Assembly (NCBI RefSeq): GCF_000447295.1 | Contig: NZ_KE650771.1 | Location: 4,850,989-4,914,988, forward strand | Reading direction: 5' to 3' | DNA length: 64,000 bases | From: Fischerella sp. PCC 9431 | GTDB lineage: Bacteria > Cyanobacteriota > Cyanobacteriia > Cyanobacteriales > Nostocaceae | Shown: in pieces, positions 35,012-43,036 of the stretch | How positions within the stretch are numbered: position 1 is the stretch's first letter | Layout of the letters: each line of letters starts with the position of its first letter | Made by a program: the position numbers and the translations under genes | Notes under the pieces: model-generated | Databases searched by the model: none | What the model was told of the DNA's origin: nothing | What the model saw: the letters and a program-made list of their open reading frames with translations, nothing else

Positions 35012-36190
35012 ATGAAAGCCAGATATCAATTCCGTTTCTACCCGACCGACCAACAGCAACAGAGCCTAGCTCAGTTGTTTGGTTGTGTGCGCGTAGTTTG
35101 GAATGATGCATTGGCAATCTGCAAGCAGACCGAGAAACTACCAAGTAACAACGACTTGCAAAAGTTGGTGATTACGCAAGCTAAAAAGACATTGGATCGT
35201 TCATGGTTGTCTGATGTTTCCAATATCCCACTACAACAATCTGTTGCTGATTTAGGAGTTGCCTACAAGAACTTTTTTGATTCACTCAAGGGTAAACGAA
35301 AAGGCAAAAAAGTAGGTACACCCAAGTTTAAAAAGAAGACAGGGAGGCAATCAGCAAGATTCAGGATTGGTGGATTTTCGATCAAAGGTGATGAAGTGTA
35401 CTTGGCTAAAATTGGCAATGTTAAGCCAGTTTGGTCAAGACAATTACCGTCTGCGCCAACCAGCGTAACTGTTATTAAAGACTGCGCTAATCGCTATTTT
35501 CTCAGCTTTGTTGTAGAGATAGAGCCTATTCATATTGATGCCAAAAACCAAAGCATCGGTATTGATTTAGGAATTAAAACCTTCGCGGTTATGAGTAACA
35601 GCGAAACAGCAGTTAGCCCTAATTACTCTAAGAAAGACCGCAAAATTCGTAAGCTACAACGTAAGCTAGCAAGACAACAAAAAGGCTCCTTACGCCGTGA
35701 AATTAGCCGTTTAAAAATTGCTAAACAACATAACCGAATTGCAGATACTCGCAAAGATTTCCTGCACAAGCTATCAACCAAAATAGTTAGTGAAAACCAA
35801 ACTATTGTTTTGGAAGATTTAAACGTGTCAGGCATGGTCAAAAATCGCAAGTTAGCAAGAGTAATTAGCTTGCAAGGATGGCGAGAATTTCGGGTACTGT
35901 GTGAGGCTAAATCTGAAAAGCTTAATCGGGATTTTAGAGTAATTAACCGATGGGAACCCACTAGCCAAACTTGTTCTTGCTGTGGGTATCGATGGGGCAA
36001 GATTGATTTATCTGTTCGCTCAGTGTTGTGCTTGAATTGCAACATTGAACACGACAGAGATGAGAATGCGTCCCGAAATATAGAAATGGTCGGCATGGGG
36101 CATCGGCACGACCTTAAACGGACGGGGAGCGACTGTCAGACTACTTCGGTAGCTAGTTGCTGTGAGCCGTCAAGAATCACTGCCCTTTAA
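35012..36190 (+). CDS. tnpB: TnpB RNA-guided nuclease (IS200/IS605-type), 392 aa
   Basis: ATG at 35012 preferred over a TTG two codons upstream. The N-terminal MKARYQFRFYPTDQQQQSLA is followed by GCVRVVWNDAL. RuvC residues: D in GIDLGIKTFA, E in VLEDLNVSGM and D in HDRDENASRNIEM; the zinc ribbon is CSCCGYRW..CLNCNIEH. All catalytic residues are intact and the length is normal. No tnpA is present. It belongs to a different subgroup from the tnpB at 7310. The 3' end again overlaps structured sequence (36140-36196), a probable omega-RNA. Confidence 0.92.
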   Translation: MKARYQFRFYPTDQQQQSLAQLFGCVRVVWNDALAICKQTEKLPSNNDLQKLVITQAKKTLDRSWLSDVSNIPLQQSVADLGVAYKNFFDSLKGKRKGKKVGTPKFKKKTGRQSARFRIGGFSIKGDEVYLAKIGNVKPVWSRQLPSAPTSVTVIKDCANRYFLSFVVEIEPIHIDAKNQSIGIDLGIKTFAVMSNSETAVSPNYSKKDRKIRKLQRKLARQQKGSLRREISRLKIAKQHNRIADTRKDFLHKLSTKIVSENQTIVLEDLNVSGMVKNRKLARVISLQGWREFRVLCEAKSEKLNRDFRVINRWEPTSQTCSCCGYRWGKIDLSVRSVLCLNCNIEHDRDENASRNIEMVGMGHRHDLKRTGSDCQTTSVASCCEPSRITAL

Positions 36191-36200
36191 GGGCAGCGAG
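36100..36200 (+). ncRNA. Probable omega-RNA end of second tnpB
   Basis: CTAC-TTCG-GTAG (about 36141-36152) and CTGCCC-TTTAA-GGGCAG (36180-36196) are stable hairpins overlapping the tnpB stop, the place where TnpB guide scaffolds end. Boundaries are approximate. Confidence 0.5.
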
Positions 36201-36208
36201 TATGTCAA

Positions 36209-36361
36209 ATGGTGAAAGGATACACAAACGGTATTGAGGAAGATTATCGCAAATTAGGTCATTTTGGCAAAAGTGGTGGAGAAGGTTTTGTCTGGATGTA
36301 TACCGGTGAAGGTAAATTATTGATCAGTGAAAACGATGGTATGGGTCTAGACTCTATGTAA
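36209..36361 (+). CDS. Unrecognised 50-aa ORF next to tnpB, possibly a fragment
   Basis: ATG at 36209 gives MVKGYTNGIEEDYRKLGHFG.. ending ENDGMGLDSM. Composition looks protein-like (Gly and acidic rich) but I recognise no family, and no ribosome-binding site is clear. It could be the 3' remnant of a gene split by tnpB insertion. The 36362-36547 stretch that follows has no supported gene. Confidence 0.3.
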   Translation: MVKGYTNGIEEDYRKLGHFGKSGGEGFVWMYTGEGKLLISENDGMGLDSM

Positions 36362-36547
36362 ATGTAATGAAACTTTGGCAAGAAATTTGTGTTCCTTGCC
36401 AATAGCTAATGATGCGCCTCAAAGATATGATCAGACATTTCATATTGGCGATCGCGAAAATTTATTAACAACCCGAAAAGCACAGCTACGATCAAAAAAG
36501 ATATACTTCTATTTTTTGTGTCGGAACTGGCTGCGAGGCAATATTAA

Positions 36548-36937
36548 ATGCCCAAATGGAAACTAGTAACTGAATTCTCGTTTAACAGCGCCCATTACAT
36601 TAAAGATTACGATGGCCCTTGCGGTCGGATGCATGGGCATAATTATACAGTGCGAATCGAAGCAACTGCATTAAAGCTACATTCTTCTCAATATTGTCCA
36701 AACCCGGTGATGGTGGCTGATTTTAGAACTTTACGCTGGGCAAAGCAAGATGTTTCTAAAGGAGGACTTGATCACTGCATCCTCAACGATGTCTTACCTC
36801 CTGAGTACGAAACAACTGCTGAGATGATTGCTAAGTATATTTATGACGAAACCAAAAAATTACTCCCAGCAGATGTGCAATTGAAAGTCGCGGTGTCAGA
36901 AACTCCCAATAGTTGGGTGGAGTACGAAGATGAATAG
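36548..36937 (+). CDS. queD: 6-carboxy-5,6,7,8-tetrahydropterin synthase / PTPS family
   Basis: 129 aa. Zinc ligands are visible: FNSAHYI (His) and GRMHGHNYTV (two His); the catalytic region has GLDHCILNDVL and PTAE-like ETTAEMIAKYIY; the end is VAVSETPNSWVEYE. These are standard QueD/PTPS features, making 6-carboxytetrahydropterin from dihydroneopterin triphosphate for queuosine or related 7-deazapurines. GAGG lies 9 bases before the ATG. Single gene. Confidence 0.93.
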   Translation: MPKWKLVTEFSFNSAHYIKDYDGPCGRMHGHNYTVRIEATALKLHSSQYCPNPVMVADFRTLRWAKQDVSKGGLDHCILNDVLPPEYETTAEMIAKYIYDETKKLLPADVQLKVAVSETPNSWVEYEDE

Positions 36938-36953
36938 TTCAAGTCTCCTCAAC

Positions 36954-37044
36954 CCTAAGTACAGGACAAAAAACTCAGAGATTGTCAAATTACATGAAAC
37001 CCTTTTCTCGACTTGTTTTGACTTCTTTTTGTCCTGTACTTAGG
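36954..37044. mobile_element. MITE family I (91 bp)
   Basis: CCTAAGTACAGGACAAAAA and its exact complement TTTTTGTCCTGTACTTAGG form 19-bp terminal inverted repeats. No coding capacity. It sits 17 bp after queD. A truncated hairpin-chain end (37062-37112, GAGACTGCGATTTCAATCGC through GGGATGCTCCC) follows and abuts the natE stop. Confidence 0.88.
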
Positions 37045-37117
37045 CTTAAGCAGACTCTCTCTATGAGACTGCGATTTCAATCGCAGGCGTTTTTTGGATA
37101 TTTGGGATGCTCCCAAT

Positions 37118-37846
37118 CTAATGTCCTTTTCCTGCTCCTAAATATAGTTCTGCGACTTTAGGGTCGTTTAATAATTCTTGACCGGGGCCTGTAATTGCAT
37201 CGCGTCCAGATTCGAGTACACAACCGCGATGAGCCATTTCTAAAGCTTTGCGAGCGTTTTGTTCTACTAAAACAATAGCTGTACCTCCCCGGTTAATTTC
37301 TTTGATTTGCTCAAATACTTGAGTCACCAAAATCGGAGATAAAGCAGCAGAAGGTTCATCTAAAAGCAGTAGACTGGGTTCTAACATCAAAGCTTTACCC
37401 ATTGCTAACATCTGACGTTCCCCACCAGAGAGTGTACCAGCACGTTGACGACAGCGATCGCGCAATCGCGGAAACATGGTAAAGATTTTGTCTTTGAGTG
37501 GTTGAAGCGGAACATTGCGGACAAAAGCACCCATTTCCAAATTTTCTTCTACAGATAGGGAAGGAAAAACATTGGCGATTTGCGGTACATAACACATCCC
37601 TCGCTGCACAATTTGGTTGGATTTTAAACCAGTGATATTTTCTCCTTTAAAAGTGATTGTTCCTGTATGAGGTGTCAACAACCCAAAAATAGCTTTTGCT
37701 AAAGTTGATTTTCCTGCACCATTAGGGCCAATCACCGTGACTAATTCCCCAGGAGCAACACGGAAATTTACACCTTGCAGAATATCAACATCTTTAATGT
37801 ATCCAGCGTGGACATTATTAACTTCTAGTAAGTAGTCATTGGTCAT
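37118..37846 (-). CDS. natE: ABC transporter ATP-binding protein, LivF/NatE type (neutral amino acids)
   Basis: 242 aa. Walker A GPNGAGKST, Q-loop CYVPQIANVFPSLSV, signature LSGGERQML, Walker B LLLLDEPSAAL and the H-loop replaced by the Glu/Gln of VLVEQNARKALEMA typical of LivF. It energises branched-chain/neutral amino-acid uptake (HAAT family, NatE in Anabaena). Membrane and binding-protein genes are not nearby. The ATG and first codons (MTND) are part of an ATGACCAATGACTAC STRR, so the native start or ribosome-binding site has been overwritten by repeat; a downstream start is possible but no Met follows soon. Confidence 0.85.
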   Translation of the reverse strand: MTNDYLLEVNNVHAGYIKDVDILQGVNFRVAPGELVTVIGPNGAGKSTLAKAIFGLLTPHTGTITFKGENITGLKSNQIVQRGMCYVPQIANVFPSLSVEENLEMGAFVRNVPLQPLKDKIFTMFPRLRDRCRQRAGTLSGGERQMLAMGKALMLEPSLLLLDEPSAALSPILVTQVFEQIKEINRGGTAIVLVEQNARKALEMAHRGCVLESGRDAITGPGQELLNDPKVAELYLGAGKGH

Positions 37847-37849
37847 GGG

Positions 37850-37914
37850 TCAATGGTCATTGGGCATTGGGCATTGGGTATTGGGCATTGGGCATTGGGC
37901 ATTGGGCATTGGTG
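37850..37914. repeat. GGGCATT STRR array upstream of natE
   Basis: About eight heptamer-type units of (C)ATTGGGC/T run from the natE start codon region to 37914. Another STRR (TTCCCTG units) lies at 38040-38070 beside the ferredoxin stop. Confidence 0.85.
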
Positions 37915-38081
37915 AATAGTAGAGACGCGATTAATCGCGTCTGTACAATAGTCATTAATTATGAGTCATTCGTCAAGAGTGATTGTGATTTACAAATGAC
38001 AAGTGACAAATAAAAGGGAATAGGGAATATTGAACAAGAAACTGTTCCCTGTTCCCCGTTCCCTGTTCCCATCTTCGATAA

Positions 38082-38309
38082 CTATAATGGCGTTTTTTGC
38101 AATTCGGGTCTTTCTTCTGGGACGATCGCACCTTCTACTGGACAAACTTGGAGACATATACCGCAGTCAATACAGGTAGCGAAGTCAATCCAATACCAAT
38201 CAGTTCCTTTAACATTTTTGCCTGGACCATCGTGAATGCAAGCAACTGGACAAGCATCTACACAATCTGCGACGCCTTCACAGACGTCTGTAACAATTGT
38301 ATGTGGCAT
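38082..38309 (-). CDS. Bacterial-type [4Fe-4S]/[3Fe-4S] ferredoxin, 75 aa
   Basis: Start MPHTIVTDVCEGVADCVDAC at 38309, with GAGGGGA ahead; a longer frame to 38330 is not needed. The first cluster has C-x6-C-x3-CP (CEGVADCVDACPV), the unusual spacing of 7Fe and seven-iron-like ferredoxins; the second is CIDCGICLQVCPVEGAI. The DWYWIDFATC linker is typical of cyanobacterial 4Fe-4S ferredoxins. Electron carrier; partner unknown. Confidence 0.9.
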   Translation of the reverse strand: MPHTIVTDVCEGVADCVDACPVACIHDGPGKNVKGTDWYWIDFATCIDCGICLQVCPVEGAIVPEERPELQKTPL

Positions 38310-38490
38310 AGTTCCCCTCTTTCGGATCAAAATTACTGTACTTTAATACAGTTTTTTCTAGGCTAACAACAATTAGGTCATTCTATTTGAGATAGGACTT
38401 ACGCCAAAACTCTCCCAAACTCTTATTTCTGCCTTTCAGGAAGCTACTGCGTGTCTACCTGTCCTTTCAAGTTTTAAGCTTCAATGTTCC

Positions 38491-38658
38491 AACAATAAGG
38501 CTTATCGTTGTAACAATAAGGCTTATCGTTGTAACAATAAGGCTTATCGTTGTAACAATAAGGCTCATCGTTGTAACAATAAGGCTTATCGTTGTAACAA
38601 TAAGGCTCATCGTTGTAACAATAAGGCTTATCGTTGTAACAATAAGGCTTAATGTTCT
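38491..38658. repeat. Eight 21-bp tandem palindromic units
   Basis: Eight exact 21-bp periods start at 38491, 38512, 38533, 38554, 38575, 38596, 38617 and 38638. Each unit has the core ATAAG-G-CTTAT inside a longer AACAA..TTGTT dyad. Units 4 and 6 carry the same T-to-C change (GGCTCATCG), showing that pairs of units were copied together. The 100-aa open frame across it (MSLIVTTISLIVTT..) is an artefact of the period being a multiple of three. Confidence 0.93.
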
Positions 38659-38706
38659 AACATTAAGACGATTTCTTCTCCCTTCCCTTGTCCCCGGTGT
38701 CTCCTG

Positions 38707-38863
38707 CTGACGGGTGTAGGTTTTTAATAAAGAAATGAGTGGTGACTGTAAAACTAACGGAATAATCATCGTTTCATAAATTCTTACACCCCTACACCCT
38801 TATACCCCTACACCCTAAAACCAGTATTTTCTGGGCAAAGTGTAAAAAACCTACACCCGTCAG
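38707..38863. mobile_element. MITE family J (157 bp) inserted in STRR
   Basis: CTGACGGGTGTAGGTTTTT and AAAAACCTACACCCGTCAG are perfect 19-bp terminal inverted repeats. The inside contains a CCCCTACACCC STRR. The flanking sequence is GTGTCTCC/GTGTCCCCCTTGTCC-type STRR on both sides. No gene in 38310-38936. Confidence 0.85.
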
Positions 38864-38936
38864 GTGTCCCCCTTGTCCTCTTTTTCCCCCACGTCTTCCC
38901 AATTTTTAATTTTTAATTGTTTTGTCCCTAATTCCT

Positions 38937-39272
38937 CTACGCTCGCAAACCAAAGTAAGTGAGAACTAATTCCGTTGTACCATTATTGACAATCTCATGT
39001 ATCTCTGATTTTTCCACAGCGACACAAGTTCCCGGTAATAAAGGATATTCCTGATGATTAATCCGAATAATCCCGGAACCAGTTTCAACAAAAAACACTT
39101 CACACATATCATGATGTGCGTGTGCTGAAGCTACTTGTCCGGGAGCAAAACGTGCTTGGGAAAAGTTGGTCAAACCAGGTAATTCACCAAGCCGTAACAT
39201 CACTTGTTTCTTGATTTCAGGATTATGGGAAACAGGCTCTTGTGGTATTTCGCTTAAGGATGTCAGTTTCAT
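38937..39272 (-). CDS. Small cupin protein
   Basis: 111 aa. Cupin motif 1 is ARFAPGQVASAHAHHDMCEV FFVETG (metal His, His, Glu) and motif 2 is LLPGTCVAVEKSEIHEIVN (His). The single-domain fold may bind a metal and a small ligand; function is unknown. Its start overlaps the stop of the upstream PlsY-PEP-synthase fusion by 4 bp, so the two are probably co-translated and may act together. Confidence 0.85.
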   Translation of the reverse strand: MKLTSLSEIPQEPVSHNPEIKKQVMLRLGELPGLTNFSQARFAPGQVASAHAHHDMCEVFFVETGSGIIRINHQEYPLLPGTCVAVEKSEIHEIVNNGTTELVLTYFGLRA

Positions 39273-42151
39273 TCTGGTTGTAAATCATTAGATATTTCCA
39301 CAATACCCCTAGTACCATCAATCCGTACTTGCTGACCATCCTGTAAAATAAAGGTAGCATTTCGCACATCCATAATTGCCGGGATGCCATACTCACGAGC
39401 TAAAATTGCTCCGTGAGAGAGCCTACCACCAGCCTCAGAAATTAATCCGCCGGCTCTCACTAGTAAGGGCGCCCAACCAGAGTCTGTATAAGGAACTACT
39501 AAGATTATTTCCTTATCAACTTCTGTCATTGATTGTAAATTTCGCAACACCTTTATCTTTCCTACTGCTTGTCCAGGACTAGCGGGGATACCTTGTAGTA
39601 CCTGTTCAGGAGACAGAGGTGCAATTCGCAAAGGTAGAGCCGGGGGAGTATTGCCGTAAACTAACAAAGGGACTGGATTGATTTGACCGTTTTCTGCAAG
39701 TTGCGATCGCCTCAATTTCACAATGTCAGATAATTGCTCAACTAAATCTGTGTCAATCCCCTCGATCAAACGCTTAATTTCTGCAAATTCCAGAAAAAAG
39801 ATATCTCCAGGTTGACTCAACAAATTGGAATTTAACCAAATTTGTTCGAGTGCAACAAACGACCAACGCAAATGGGCTAATAACTGAGAATATATTTCTG
39901 TGACTCGCCCTTTCAAGTCTACACGTCGTTGGACAACACCTTTACTTCTTCTTTTTGCTTGGCGTTCTTGGTTTTTTGCTGGTTCATTTCCCTGCATGAA
40001 CTGCACAAATAACTGTTTTACCACTTGGGGTTCTTCCTTCCAAGTGGGAACCGCAATATCAGTTCCTACCTCGCTCAAATAACCATAGCGTTGTAGCAAC
40101 TGTTCAAACTCACCAAGAATCTCTTGTCCTGACTCAGACTCAGCCATGTTCGCAAACACAGTATCAGGTTTAAAGTGGGGAAATTGCTGCTTGGCTTTGG
40201 CGGCTAAATATTGGAGCGATCGCAATGCTGCAACTTCTGGTGTCAGACTATTATCAAGCTTGCTGTCTTTAACTTTAAATATGGCTTGACGTATGGCTGC
40301 ACTCAAAGGAGCCATAATACTGTAGAAAGTGGCACGGTGCAGCAAATCTAAAATATAGTTAATTCTGGCTAATAACTCCGACGAGTCCAGTTGCTCAAGT
40401 GGTTCTGAACCTAACCGCGATAAACCAGGTGCAAAATACTTGCGATAATCCCGCCGAAATTCCCTTCCTAACCATAACTCCCGCATTAACAACCGCAGCA
40501 GTCCAGGCAAGTTTTCTAAGGTAGAATTTAACGGCGGTTTGCTTAACTTTTCTCCCCTGGTTAAAAATTCCAAACTTTCAGGGGGTAATCCCATGCGCCG
40601 GAATATCTGTCCTAAGAGCGTGGCATTAAAATAAGCATGAGAATAGTGCAGTGTTGCTGTTTCATTGAAATTCAATCCCACAGCTTTTTTGCCTAAGACA
40701 AGAGCAAAAATTGTCCCCCACACACCACAGGTTAACGGACGATTTATCGACCAAGTTAAAGGGCGAATTAACCCAGGAATAACTTCCGCAGCAATTTTGC
40801 GTGTCCAAATTGGCAATAAAGTACTAATTGGACGGCTTTGCAATACCCAAAGAGTTTGACCGTCGTAACTCCATTCGATATCTTGAGGTACGCCATGATA
40901 ACGATCTTCGAGACGGCGGGCTAAATATGCAACTTGTTTAATTAATGTTGCTGGTACTCGTCCTTGTCCTTCTAATTGAATCAGCGCTAAATTGTCTGTA
41001 TCGACAACAAAAGCCCGATATTGTTCTGGTGTCACCCGTCCAGATACAACTTGAACTGCACTTCCTGGTAAAGCTTCAATCACGACTGCATCTTGTTCCT
41101 GCGTCATCGGATCGCGGCTAAACGCTACACCAGAAAATACTGATTGGACTTGTTGCTGAACTAAGACTGCGATCGCTGTATCGGTGACGTTGCGATCGCG
41201 CCGATATTGGACTGCTAGAGGTTCGTTATAGGATGCTTGGACTTTGGCGATCGCATTTTCTAAACCTTCTGTTGTAGTAACATTTAAAACAGTTTCGTAT
41301 TGTCCTGCACCAGAAGCTTGTTCTGAGTCTTCACCAATCGCCGAAGAACGCACCACTAAAGGAGATAATTCTGATGGCTGCAAAAATTCAATCAATTGTT
41401 GCGGATCTTCATAGGGCATTAGTACCCATCCTTTAGGTACAGGATAACCCCAACGTTTCATCTGAGATAATTTTGCAGCTTTATTTCCTACAATCGCCGG
41501 ATCTAACTCGTCATCTAGCGAAATAATCCCTTGCTCTGCGCGCAAAAATTGCAATACTGCTTGAGAATCGGGTTTTGCATTTTGTACAGGAAGATCCAAG
41601 TCATCGGGTATTTGTTTGTAAATCCAGCTAAGTAAAGCAGCAAGCCCAATTGCAGCGATAATCTTAAATGGATCTTCCATATGCAAGATCGCCACAATGA
41701 TCGGAACTGTGATCACAACCACGTATTTTGCTGATTGGCGATCGCGTAAAATTATAAAGCAGACACCTGTGACTAATAAGATAAATCCTGCTGCCAATGG
41801 GTCATGTACTATAAATCCCCAGACTACGTTTGTAGTCCCAGCACCTCTTCCCATCAAATATCTGCCCATGACTAGAGCAATTAAAGCTACCAATTCCCAA
41901 GCCGAACCATCGGGGAAATAAGCACGAGCAATCAAAACGGCAATAATTCCTTTAGCTGCTTCCGATAAGACAGCCAAAATTCCCACCAATGTACCACCGT
42001 GGTAAAAAGCCGCCGATACTCCTACATTACCAGTACCGATTTCCGCTAATTGCCGCCCCGTCAGAGCTTGCGTGATCCAAGCAATTACCGGTAAAGCCCC
42101 TAATAATGGGCAGATTATTACAATTACTAAGACACCCCAGAGTTCAAGCAT
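39269..42151 (-). CDS. Fusion: PlsY-like membrane acyltransferase + PEP-synthase/rifampin-phosphotransferase-like domains
   Basis: 960 aa. Residues 1-175 are a multi-helix membrane domain resembling PlsY glycerol-3-phosphate acyltransferase (EIGTGNVGVSAAFYHGG; YLMGRGAGTTNVVWG), though the usual GSGN and KGGKG motifs are altered. Residues ~200-450 are a PPDK/PEP-synthase ATP-grasp domain (VGNKAAKLSQMKRWGYPVPKGW; VVRSSAIGEDSEQASGAGQY; QDIEWSYDGQTLWVLQSRPI). A long helical region follows. The C-terminus is the swivelling phosphohistidine domain with the catalytic His (SEAGGRLSHGAILAREYGIP). It suggests a membrane-tethered phosphotransfer enzyme; the substrate is unknown. No frameshift is seen, so the fusion is real in this sequence. 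Confidence 0.85.
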   Translation of the reverse strand: MLELWGVLVIVIICPLLGALPVIAWITQALTGRQLAEIGTGNVGVSAAFYHGGTLVGILAVLSEAAKGIIAVLIARAYFPDGSAWELVALIALVMGRYLMGRGAGTTNVVWGFIVHDPLAAGFILLVTGVCFIILRDRQSAKYVVVITVPIIVAILHMEDPFKIIAAIGLAALLSWIYKQIPDDLDLPVQNAKPDSQAVLQFLRAEQGIISLDDELDPAIVGNKAAKLSQMKRWGYPVPKGWVLMPYEDPQQLIEFLQPSELSPLVVRSSAIGEDSEQASGAGQYETVLNVTTTEGLENAIAKVQASYNEPLAVQYRRDRNVTDTAIAVLVQQQVQSVFSGVAFSRDPMTQEQDAVVIEALPGSAVQVVSGRVTPEQYRAFVVDTDNLALIQLEGQGRVPATLIKQVAYLARRLEDRYHGVPQDIEWSYDGQTLWVLQSRPISTLLPIWTRKIAAEVIPGLIRPLTWSINRPLTCGVWGTIFALVLGKKAVGLNFNETATLHYSHAYFNATLLGQIFRRMGLPPESLEFLTRGEKLSKPPLNSTLENLPGLLRLLMRELWLGREFRRDYRKYFAPGLSRLGSEPLEQLDSSELLARINYILDLLHRATFYSIMAPLSAAIRQAIFKVKDSKLDNSLTPEVAALRSLQYLAAKAKQQFPHFKPDTVFANMAESESGQEILGEFEQLLQRYGYLSEVGTDIAVPTWKEEPQVVKQLFVQFMQGNEPAKNQERQAKRRSKGVVQRRVDLKGRVTEIYSQLLAHLRWSFVALEQIWLNSNLLSQPGDIFFLEFAEIKRLIEGIDTDLVEQLSDIVKLRRSQLAENGQINPVPLLVYGNTPPALPLRIAPLSPEQVLQGIPASPGQAVGKIKVLRNLQSMTEVDKEIILVVPYTDSGWAPLLVRAGGLISEAGGRLSHGAILAREYGIPAIMDVRNATFILQDGQQVRIDGTRGIVEISNDLQPE

Positions 42152-42245
42152 GTTGGATTTTGGATTTTAGATTCCTATCTAAATCTAAAATCTCAAATAC
42201 CTAATTGTTAGTATATGCCAGGACTTTTTTTTAATACTTCACGAA

Positions 42246-42545
42246 TGGGGATTGGGGATCGGGGATTGGGGATCGGGGATTGGGGATCGGGGATCAGGGA
42301 TTGGGCATGGGGCATTGGGCATTGGGCATCGGGTATTGGGCATGGGGCATTGGGCATTGGGCATCGGGTATTGGGCATGGGGCATTGGGCATTGGGCATT
42401 GGGTATCGGGCATTGGTTATTCTCCTTCTCTCCCTACACCCTGCACCCTGCTCCCTTGTCTCCCTTGTCCTCCTTGTCTCCCTTGTCCTCCTTGTCCTCC
42501 TTCTCCCCAATCCCTGATCCCTGATCCCCACTCCCCGATCTCTAT
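42246..42545. repeat. Composite STRR cassette 1
   Basis: Four STRR families occur in fixed order: GGGGATTGGGGATC units (42246-42300), GGGCATTGGGCATGG units (to ~42415), GGTTATT with CCCTGCACCC units (~42416-42450), CTTGTCTCCCTTGTCCTCC units (~42451-42505), then inverted CCCCAATCCCTGATCCC units (to 42540). Overlapping open frames on both strands are repeat artefacts. The same order recurs at 51977-52151. Confidence 0.88.
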
Positions 42546-42594
42546 TAAAAATAAGTTGATTTACCTTAGAAATTCTTTGTTGCTGCTATGGAAA

Positions 42595-42735
42595 TTAGTT
42601 TACTGCATAGGCTGCTTGCAGTGACCAAATGATGAGGGCTGCGATCGCTCCTAAAATGACCACGGTGGAAATAGTAACTATTTTAGGGGAGTCTGCTCCC
42701 TCAAATTTCATGATTCCTCGATTTAAATCAGACAT
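42595..42735 (-). CDS. Small single-pass membrane protein, 46 aa
   Basis: ATG at 42735 gives MSDLNRGIMKFEGADSPKIV followed by one membrane helix (TISTVVILGAIAALIIWSLQ) and AAYAVN. AGGAG lies about 12 bases upstream. Soluble N-terminus plus one helix is the pattern of small subunits of photosynthetic or NDH-1 complexes, and the composition is far from random, but I cannot name a family. It is missed by ordinary ORF cut-offs. Upstream 42736-43036 has no other feature. Confidence 0.75.
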   Translation of the reverse strand: MSDLNRGIMKFEGADSPKIVTISTVVILGAIAALIIWSLQAAYAVN

Positions 42736-43036
42736 CTCTTTGTAATTCTCCTTTATTTGGGTGACAGTTTAGCCCGTCTCGATTGTAATCTTCGGTTCCC
42801 AACTAGTACGTTATCCTTAACTAATATTTTGTTTAAGCTTTGTAAATAAAACATCCTCAATCTTACTTATACCAAAATATATATTCTCTAGTTTGATACA
42901 AAAAATTACTTACCCTATTTATAAGCAAGTATAAGTTATCACGATAATCTCAAATATAGTTAGTTGGTAAATGATTGCTAATTGATGGTTATTGGTGGCA
43001 AAAACCAAGTATGGATGATGTGTGAGGTATTTATAA

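Noticed and set aside
36375-36566. 63-aa ORF before queD
   Set aside because: Overlaps the queD start out of frame, lacks a ribosome-binding site and has no recognisable pattern.
38467-38769. 100-aa open frame with repeated SLIVTT units
   Set aside because: The 21-bp satellite period is a multiple of three, so any stop-free unit yields a long frame; no ribosome-binding site and no family.
42208-42624. Several overlapping 90-114 aa frames on both strands
   Set aside because: All are translations of GGGGATTG/GGGCATTG short tandem repeats.
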